A DNA stretch of 64,000 nucleotides. It comes from Agromyces kandeliae. Lineage in GTDB: Bacteria; Actinomycetota; Actinomycetes; Actinomycetales; Microbacteriaceae. The DNA lies in assembly GCF_009674665.1 (NCBI RefSeq), contig NZ_WKJD01000002.1:1-64000 (forward strand), in the 5' to 3' direction. Shown here in pieces: positions 8,516 through 14,468 of this stretch (positions are counted from its first letter, which is position 1; each line of letters opens with the position of its first letter). The notes beneath the pieces were generated by a model. It worked only from the letters and a program-made list of their open reading frames with translations, did not search any database and was not told the origin of the DNA. The translations under genes were made by a program, and so were the position numbers.

Positions 8516-9304
8516 GTGAGGGTCTCCAGCCAGTACCGCGCTCTACGTCAACTCGGGAAGCCGATCGAGGATGGCGTGGCATGGCCGCGCCCGATGTGCC
8601 CGTTCTGTTGGGAAGGGCATGTCGCGTTCTCTGAGCCGTCAACTGATGAGGACAGCGCTTCCAAGCGCGCGCGTGCGAACGAGTATTGGGAACCCGAGTG
8701 GATTTCTGGCAGGTTCATTTCGGCGGGCCGTTGCGATAATCCTGAATGCGAGCAGACTGTCAAGTCCTTCGGCGTGTACTCGGTGGGGGAGACAACAAGA
8801 CACGAAATCCCGCAATATAGCGCGTTCTACCGTGTTGAGTACCTCAGCCCAGCCCTTAAGTTGCTTGCATTACCGGAGGATGTCCCGGGGGACGTGGATG
8901 ACGCGATTGAGCGCGCCGAACGGGTGCTCTTCTTGGATCCAGGACTGGCCGCAACCGCACTTCGGGCCTCAGTCGAGCGCTTCTTGACGCATGTCGGCAT
9001 TCCGTCCGAGCGTGATAATGGCGGGTTCATGACCTTGGACGCGCGATTGAAGGAGTGGAAGAGGCAAACCGGTCATGACCGCGCAGCGGCTCTGTTTCTC
9101 GCCGTGAAATGGATCGGGAACAGAGGAACGCACGAGGTCAGTGATCTCAGCGTGGATGACGTCATTGACGGAGCCGAGTTCATCGGCGAAGCGTTTCACG
9201 CGCTGTTTACGTCGCCCGGCCTGGACGCTCGCGCGCAGTCGGTAAACGAACGCAAGGGCCACCCGCACAAGGTCCTCCCGCATAGGAGAACACGCTCGAG
9301 GTGA
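8516..9304 (+). CDS. DUF4145-like protein with N-terminal zinc-ribbon cysteines
   Basis: 262 residues from a GTG start. The N-terminus has a possible metal-binding pair set, CPFC and CDNPEC (residues about 27-30 and 72-77). The C-terminal half is helical and ends with LAVKWIGNRGTHE and DVIDGAEFIGEAFHALF, the pattern of DUF4145 domains, which belong to the wider HEPN-like group and are often found beside restriction and defence genes. Base composition is clearly lower in GC than the genes before it, marking the left end of the island. A catalytic role is not shown; the domain call is by motif recognition only. Confidence 0.75.
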   Translation: MRVSSQYRALRQLGKPIEDGVAWPRPMCPFCWEGHVAFSEPSTDEDSASKRARANEYWEPEWISGRFISAGRCDNPECEQTVKSFGVYSVGETTRHEIPQYSAFYRVEYLSPALKLLALPEDVPGDVDDAIERAERVLFLDPGLAATALRASVERFLTHVGIPSERDNGGFMTLDARLKEWKRQTGHDRAAALFLAVKWIGNRGTHEVSDLSVDDVIDGAEFIGEAFHALFTSPGLDARAQSVNERKGHPHKVLPHRRTRSR

Positions 9305-9403
9305 CCGTGGGCACACCCGGGGCCGCCGCAGCGGGCGAACTTCGCGTGGCAAGTATGCAACTTCGATCCGGGTGCCGATGCGTGCGAGGGCGCTCGGTCA
9401 CTC

Positions 9404-9607
9404 CTAGGCGAGGATCGAGTAGAGACGGCGGCGCGACTCGTCGAGCACCTCGACCGCCGTCTCGACCTGTTCGGGAGTGCCCGTGCGGCCGACCTGCGCG
9501 GCCGTCTGGGCGAGCAGGTCGACGCTGCTCGACGTGCTGACCGGCAAGACCGAGCCGAATGACGGGGCCGTCCGTTGGGCGAAGCGCGTCAGGTTCGTTC
9601 CGGACAA
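9404..9607 (-). pseudogene. possible gene fragment (C-terminal remnant)
   Basis: 67 codons. The second half, DLLAQTAAQVGRTGTPEQVE and the residues after it to LYSILA, reads like a genuine helical protein end and has backbone-like high GC. The first part is unconvincing. I interpret it as the remaining 3' end of a chromosomal gene cut by arrival of the island, but it could be a small intact protein. Confidence 0.3.
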
Positions 9608-9662
9608 CCGGGATTAGGCCGAGTTCAGTCTTGATTCCGCACGCCAGCCCTATCGGACAGCA

Positions 9663-9860
9663 CTACTCATCGCGACCCTCAAACCATCGGATCGGGATCG
9701 TCGAGAAGCTTGTCACGCGTTGCTCCAACAAGACAGCACGCATGCGGAGGAACTCCGACGGGTCTGCGAGCGCGTTGAGCAACGGCTCGTCGGGCAGCAA
9801 CTGCGTGCCGAGGGCGGATGGTCGAGCGGCGCGCAAGAATGCCGCGCGGTCGCGCCGCAT
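9663..9860 (-). pseudogene. possible small gene or fragment divergent from the next gene
   Basis: 65 codons from ATG 9860, MRRDRAAFLRAARPSALGTQ, ending TIPIRWFEGRDE. Composition is protein-like (many Leu, Ala, Asp/Glu, few runs). It would be transcribed away from the helical protein at 9889 with only 28 bases between them. No family is recognised and it may be a truncated gene. Confidence 0.3.
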
Positions 9861-9888
9861 CTGTCGCGCGGACTGCTCAATTTCGAAG

Positions 9889-10506
9889 ATGGCCAGGCAG
9901 CTCGGTGATAGGCAGACTGGTGCGGAAAGAGATGCCCTCATTCATGCCGCCCAGTCGGTCGACGGTGCTGCGCGGCTTTGCTTGGAGGATTCTGATTATG
10001 CCCTTGGCGGCATCCGGTTGCTCTTAGAACAGACAGCTCGGCTACGAACCCATCGTCTCAAGCCCAACCGAGCGCAGAAGCTGGAACGGTGGGGCCGAGC
10101 TTCGACGAGTCGGTGGCTGACGGAAGCAGGATGGGGGAGGCTCGCTGCACTGTTGAGAGCGGTGAACGAGTTCGCCCATCTCGGACTACGAACTCGACGA
10201 AAGGGCGCGCATGAGCTGCTGGTCGAACTGCAAGAGGGGGAGGGCGGGCCAAGAACGGGACGCGGCGCCCCGGTAGACGCAGTCATCTACATGTTTGCCT
10301 TCGAGCTTCATGATCGGCTGAGCAACGAGGACGAGATGGCGGCGCTCTTCACCGAAACAGTGACGCTCGTCGACCGGGAGGAGCATCAGGCGAGCCTTGA
10401 ACGCTACTTAGACCGGGCGCAGACATGGGCGAGCCATAGCTTTGGCGAACCTGATCTGCGAGGCCCAGCGACTGATCCAGGCAACTGGAAGCCGCGATCT
10501 CACTGA
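9889..10506 (+). CDS. helical island protein with a HEPN-like RxxxxxxH motif
   Basis: 205 residues from ATG 9889. It is predicted largely helical, with GGIRLLLEQTARLRTHRL, then LTEAGWGRLAALLRAVNEF and AHLGLRTR. The RAVNEFAH segment (Arg, six residues, His, with Asn inside) resembles the catalytic motif of HEPN RNases, so an RNase role is possible but unproven. An open frame extends further upstream to 9559, but that part is Ser/Arg-rich and unlike protein. It ends 65 bases before the DndB-like gene and on the same strand, so the three genes may form one cassette. Confidence 0.6.
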   Translation: MARQLGDRQTGAERDALIHAAQSVDGAARLCLEDSDYALGGIRLLLEQTARLRTHRLKPNRAQKLERWGRASTSRWLTEAGWGRLAALLRAVNEFAHLGLRTRRKGAHELLVELQEGEGGPRTGRGAPVDAVIYMFAFELHDRLSNEDEMAALFTETVTLVDREEHQASLERYLDRAQTWASHSFGEPDLRGPATDPGNWKPRSH

Positions 10507-10571
10507 GCTGCCCGCCATTGTGCGACCGTGAACCGTCCCGGGCTGTCGCCGATGGCGCCGGTCAGACTACC

Positions 10572-11819
10572 GTGGAGCTCGTGATTAGGGACATCGCAGG
10601 CTTCATTGACGAGCCAAAATTCACGCCGACTGGCGCACAATATCGAGGCAGACTTACCTTGCCTGGTGTGCAGTGGACGGGTCGAGGCCGCGAGGCGTTC
10701 GCCACCGCCACCGTCACGTTGGAGCAAATCGCGGATGCTGCCGAGAGTCGGATTCTGTGGACTGATCAATCAGTTCAACGTGGTATTAAGCCGACTGCAC
10801 CGAGTGGATTACCGCGGGAACTGTCACTTTCGGATGGCTATCCAGACGATCGGTACTACGTTTTTGATTCTAGCAATGCGGACGAGCTGACCGATAAACT
10901 ACTTCGAGGTGAGCGTCTTTTTCTGAACTCGCTCGTTTGGAACCTCAGGCCGGGCCACTTTGAGGCCTACTGGGACGACAATGAGAAAGAAGTGACGCTA
11001 TATTCGGGCAAGGTTTATCTTCCCGATTCTCACCACAGGCATCAGGCTATTCTCAAGGCTGTTCGTGCATTTCGCGATCGGCCCGCCGCTTACCCGAAGT
11101 TCGACCCGAGCAAGGAGTTCAAAGTGGAACTCTATTTCTTGAGTCGGGAGGATGAAGGTAACTACTTCTTCGACAAGAATCAGCGCCCAAAGCCAACGGC
11201 GCTTTCGAAAGCATACGACCTGACGACAGAGGACGACTTGTCGACGCTTGCTAAGCGGGTCCTCGACAAGGCTCCTTCGTTCGAGGCAGGGGTAAATCGT
11301 GCCACGGATCGACTAAGCAAGAAGGCGCCCCATTTTGTAACCTTATCGACCCTACGCGAAGTGATGCGCACATTCGCTGGCTCCAATGAGGTGGAAGAGG
11401 CCGAATTGGACGGTTTGGCCGCTACCGCCGCTGAGTTCCTGGAGATGCTGGCCGAAGTGCGTCCGGAGCTTCGCCCTGGAACGTCTCATCTCGAAAGGGA
11501 GCAGAGTCTCGCGTCTGCCGCTGTAATGATGCACGGCTATGCGGCGCTGATGCAGGACTACGGTACTGACCTCGCGAAGCTCGGTTCCGAGCGCGCGAGG
11601 TTGACGTGGGGGGAGCGACTAAGCCTGCTTGCGCCGACCAATGAGTACGATCACGACGGTTGGCGTGGGGACTTCTTGAGCAAGGAGAACCCGTTGTGGC
11701 AGGAGCTTGGCGTCACGCGCGTCGATCGTGAGTCCGGCAAGATTTTGGTATCGAACAACGGGGGGACCCGCGCGAGAGCAGGCACTGCCCTGAGGCGGCG
11801 AGTCGGAAGCGGAACATGA
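10572..11819 (+). CDS. DndB / DGQHR-domain-like protein
   Basis: About 415 residues. The middle has YSGKVYLPDSHHRHQAILKA near residues 144-163. The DSHHRHQAI part occupies the place of the DGQHR signature (Asp, then polar residues, Arg/His, Gln-Ala-Ile), found in DndB and other ParB-like modification or defence proteins. The C-terminal half is helical. The start is uncertain: GTG 10572 or GTG 10581 (a GGAG lies three bases before the latter) are more likely than a TTG at 10518. Its stop overlaps the next start (ATGA, 11816), so the two are coupled. No DndCDE genes are nearby, so a sulfur-modification role is not implied. Family call by motif only. Confidence 0.65.
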   Translation: MELVIRDIAGFIDEPKFTPTGAQYRGRLTLPGVQWTGRGREAFATATVTLEQIADAAESRILWTDQSVQRGIKPTAPSGLPRELSLSDGYPDDRYYVFDSSNADELTDKLLRGERLFLNSLVWNLRPGHFEAYWDDNEKEVTLYSGKVYLPDSHHRHQAILKAVRAFRDRPAAYPKFDPSKEFKVELYFLSREDEGNYFFDKNQRPKPTALSKAYDLTTEDDLSTLAKRVLDKAPSFEAGVNRATDRLSKKAPHFVTLSTLREVMRTFAGSNEVEEAELDGLAATAAEFLEMLAEVRPELRPGTSHLEREQSLASAAVMMHGYAALMQDYGTDLAKLGSERARLTWGERLSLLAPTNEYDHDGWRGDFLSKENPLWQELGVTRVDRESGKILVSNNGGTRARAGTALRRRVGSGT

Positions 11820-12301
11820 GCGATCGGTCGACAGCTTCCCTGCTCGCGGGACGGTCGTCCGAGGCTTTGGACGACCGGGAGGTGCGTAGGGTCGCTACAA
11901 CGTTCTTGGGACTCGATGGCACTGTTGTTTTCGAGTACGACGAGTCTGGGTATACACGCTTCGTAGTTGAGCAGGACGAAGATGGTGCGGATTATGGCAA
12001 GGTCTATTTTGGCCGGGACATCTATCCGGGCCGGAGCGTAATTGACCCGAACAGCGCTCTTTCGATGCCAGCTGCTGTGGCACACGAGATCAGCCACGTT
12101 CACCGTTGGCGCGACCGTACGGAGCTTCCGCTCGGTAGCCATCGACACGTCGATGAAGCGCTCACGAGCATGGACGCTGCCCTAAGGTTCGCCAATCAGC
12201 TGTCGCCCCACGACATCCAGCAGCTCATTCGTGACGCAACTCAGCGCCTGCAGATGCATGTTCGAGACCTCGACGACGAATCTTCGGCGGAAGGCGAGTG
12301 A
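11816..12301 (+). CDS. HEXXH zinc-metallopeptidase-like protein
   Basis: 161 residues. AAVAHEISHVHRW contains HEISH (H90, E91, H94), the HEXXH zinc and catalytic motif, and HVDEALTS 20 residues later supplies a Glu (E114) that could be the third ligand, as in gluzincins. The fold before the motif is beta-rich (TVVFEYDES, KVYFGRDIY). It starts inside the stop of the DndB-like gene. Small HEXXH proteins coupled to a regulator or effector often act as activating proteases (compare ImmA/IrrE-type proteins), but the family here is not identified. A hairpin terminator follows immediately. Confidence 0.7.
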   Translation: MSDRSTASLLAGRSSEALDDREVRRVATTFLGLDGTVVFEYDESGYTRFVVEQDEDGADYGKVYFGRDIYPGRSVIDPNSALSMPAAVAHEISHVHRWRDRTELPLGSHRHVDEALTSMDAALRFANQLSPHDIQQLIRDATQRLQMHVRDLDDESSAEGE

Positions 12302-12321
12302 AGGAGCGAAACTCGCTCCTT
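12301..12321 (+). terminator. hairpin at the end of the DndB-like/HEXXH operon
   Basis: AAGGAGCGA (12301-12309) pairs perfectly with TCGCTCCTT (12313-12321) around a three-base loop, beginning at the last base of the stop codon. There is no strong T-run, but position and stem suggest transcription termination. Confidence 0.65.
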
Positions 12322-12376
12322 GGGGAGTCCGAAGAGACGCATCCGCCAGGTGGGATTACCCGCTGATGTCCCTCTC

Positions 12377-12487
12377 GAACTTGAGCGAACCCAACTCAAT
12401 TTCCATCGGGGGGAACCCTAGGTGCCAGACGGCTTCAACGAGGCCGGCTCGAACTCGTTCTACGAGTTCCTGAGTCGCTACCTCGCG
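12377..12487 (+). repeat. direct repeat copy A: duplicated 5' end and HAIR operator of the ClpC-type gene
   Basis: This 111-base stretch matches 17395-17501. It holds a HAIR-like element, CTTGAGC (12380-12386), seven bases, ACTCAAT (12394-12400), then a CCTAG-GTG start context. The coding-derived part from 12421 differs from the functional copy at only four of 67 positions by my count, while the ribosome site region carries insertions. Identity stops sharply at 12488. Confidence 0.9.
12422..12487 (+). pseudogene. truncated 22-codon copy of the ClpC-type gene start
   Basis: From GTG 12422 the frame reads MPDGFNEAGSNSFYEFLSRY then LA, against [20 protein letters not shown] then LA in the intact gene at 17436. 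Three of 22 residues differ. After codon 22 the frame continues for 45 codons with unrelated sequence, so no Clp protein can be made. The ribosome site AGGAGG of the intact copy is replaced by a G-run. It is best read as a scar of insertion or recombination. Confidence 0.85.
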
Positions 12488-12594
12488 CTGGCTCATCTCA
12501 TCGCTAGTCCTTCTGCGCGCGACCGATTCCGTGACGAGGAATCTGGGTTGTGGATTCCGTCTCGCCGTCACTGCTGCGTTCTACGCTTGAACGC

Positions 12595-13455
12595 ATGTCG
12601 TACTCCGCCAAAGTGCTCCGCGTGATGATCGCTTCGCCATCAGACGTCCCCGAGGCGCGCGACGCTGTGGAGAAAGCAATCTTGGGTTGGAATGATGCGA
12701 ACGCGCGAGCTAAGGGCGTGATCCTGCAGCCGTGGCGCTGGGAGTCGTCGGCGGTGCCGGTCATGGGTGCTCACCCGCAGAAGTTAATCAATGCCCAAGG
12801 TGTCGACGATTCGGACATCGTCTTCGCATTGTTCGGCGGCAGGTTGGGTTCGCCCACCCCGGATGCGGTTTCCGGAACAGTTGAGGAGGTCGATCGTGCA
12901 CTAGAGCTTGGCCGGCAGGTCCATCTCTATTTCTCGACAGCACCTTTGCCCTACAACGTCGATACCGCGCAGCTCGACGCTCTCCGTGCATTCAAGGAAG
13001 ACATGCAGGACCGCGGACTGCTGGGAGAGTTCAATAACATCGAGCAGCTCGGTCACGAAGTCTGGAAAGCGATCGAACATGACATCGCGTCTCTGAGCAT
13101 CGACCCAACACCCGAGTTGAACGCAGGATTGGGCGAGGTGGATTTTGTGGTCCAGCCGCACCAAGAACGTGAGGTGTCCGGCGTTAATTCGAGGGGCGCG
13201 CCACGTTATTCGACCAACCACTGGCTCGAGATCACCAACACCGGCGACCTGGATGCTGAGGACGTCACATTCGAGGGAATACTCGAGGACGGGTATATGC
13301 GCCTAATTGCCCCTGGGAATCCGACGACGATTCACAAGGGGCAGAGCAGGCGCCTGCCGGTCCTGTACGCGGCTGGCGGCTCAGATGGCGCCCGCCTTCG
13401 CATCCGCTGGCGCGAGCACAGCGAACAGAAGGAACGCGAGTTCGACGTCGGTTAG
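12595..13455 (+). CDS. DUF4062 (TIR-like) protein with C-terminal beta domain
   Basis: 286 residues. The N-terminal 110 residues show the DUF4062 pattern: VLRVMIASPSDVPEARDAVE, then VDDSDIVFALFGGRLGSPTP and SGTVEEVDRAL, the last with the Glu placed as in TIR-like folds. DUF4062 domains occur at the N-terminus of STAND and other defence proteins, probably as effector or signalling modules. From about residue 170 a beta-rich segment (STNHWLEITNTGDLDAEDVT, then RLRIRWREHS) looks like an Ig-like sandwich. ATG 12595 is chosen over a TTG at 12550. It lies on the opposite strand to the STAND gene within the repeat-flanked segment. Function inferred from family context only. Confidence 0.8.
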   Translation: MSYSAKVLRVMIASPSDVPEARDAVEKAILGWNDANARAKGVILQPWRWESSAVPVMGAHPQKLINAQGVDDSDIVFALFGGRLGSPTPDAVSGTVEEVDRALELGRQVHLYFSTAPLPYNVDTAQLDALRAFKEDMQDRGLLGEFNNIEQLGHEVWKAIEHDIASLSIDPTPELNAGLGEVDFVVQPHQEREVSGVNSRGAPRYSTNHWLEITNTGDLDAEDVTFEGILEDGYMRLIAPGNPTTIHKGQSRRLPVLYAAGGSDGARLRIRWREHSEQKEREFDVG

Positions 13456-13610
13456 TGTCGTGCCCTCATCGCAGAGCTCGGATTTGCCCCGATGCTGGTG
13501 GGGCGTTGACTCGGAAAACTGACGTCGGCTGCTGTTCCTGGGACGGATCAGCCCGGGCGCGAGAGGTCGGGGAACTGCGGCAGCAGGCGCGATGGCTCGG
13601 TCCGCCTGGC

Positions 13611-14309
13611 TCACTGGTCGTGCGACTCTCTTGTGGCCCTAGGACCTCGCTCTCGCGAGGGCCGTTCAGTCTCGGCCTGGACGAGCTGTTCCGGCTCATA
13701 CGCAACGCGAAGTCGGTCCTCGTCGGCCCACCGCTCGTGAACCTCTTTCCGATGCTGACGAAGAACATCGAGCTCACGTGCGAGGTCTTCGGCCAGTACA
13801 CGCTCGCCTCGGAGCCAAGCCGACACCACTTCGAGACCGGTCCGCCCGGCGCGCCGGACAGCCTCGCTCTGGCTACGTTCGTACCCCGCCTGCTGCAGAG
13901 CGAAGGCCATCCCGATGCACTCGCGCACGACCGTCAGATGACTCCGGAATTGCGCTGAAGGAATCAGTGCAATGTCGCGTTCGAGGAGCGGATCGACGTC
14001 CTCCCATGACTCGGGAAACCAATCCTCGAAATCCGGCCGATTCGGATCGGGCGGCTCGTAGGGATTCGGAGGTGAGGCGCTTCGAACTATCGCGATGAAG
14101 CGCTCCCGCACGGCATCGGCTGCGGGCCGCGAGATCTCCCAGAGCTCTCTCTCCCGATCCTCCTCGCGATGAGCGCGCGCCTCCGCTCGGGCTATTCGCT
14201 CACGTCGAGAGCGCAGGAGCTCGACGGTGACAACGCCGGCGAGGGTCAGCATCGCGCCCAGGAACGCGCCAATGAGCTGCGTATCGATCGCCACTGCCGC
14301 CAAGTCCAT
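13611..14309 (-). CDS. membrane-anchored coiled-coil protein of the island
   Basis: 232 residues. One N-terminal transmembrane helix, IGAFLGAMLTLAGVVTVELL (about 13-32), is followed by an Arg/Glu-rich stretch RERIARAEARAHREEDRERE that should be a coiled coil, then a helical cytoplasmic domain to the end. The shape is that of an N-in or N-out single-span protein with a large soluble part. It starts 159 bases after the stop of the STAND gene on the same strand, so it could be the second gene of that operon. No family recognised; a membrane effector or sensor in a defence system is possible. Confidence 0.75.
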   Translation of the reverse strand: MDLAAVAIDTQLIGAFLGAMLTLAGVVTVELLRSRRERIARAEARAHREEDRERELWEISRPAADAVRERFIAIVRSASPPNPYEPPDPNRPDFEDWFPESWEDVDPLLERDIALIPSAQFRSHLTVVRECIGMAFALQQAGYERSQSEAVRRAGRTGLEVVSAWLRGERVLAEDLARELDVLRQHRKEVHERWADEDRLRVAYEPEQLVQAETERPSRERGPRATRESHDQ

Positions 14310-14468
14310 GCTTCACGGTACCCGAAGGGATCATGAAATCATGGTGCGCTCGCATGTGCGACCCTCGGCCGCCCGAACCACCAACCGATGCCTCAGACAG
14401 CCGCGCTATCGCTGCAGCATCTACGACCGGGCCAACTCGCGATCTACTCCGAATCGCGCTCATTACAA

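Larger units (their letters stand above)
9305..9888. other. island stretch with only gene fragments
   Basis: I find no intact gene. Two minus-strand reading frames (9404-9607 and 9663-9860) look protein-like but short and lack recognisable families. Mixed base composition (high GC before 9610, lower after) suggests a junction inside this stretch near 9610. Confidence 0.5.

Noticed and set aside
10572-11819. Complete Dnd phosphorothioation system
   Set aside because: Only a DndB-like protein is present; no DndA, C, D or E.
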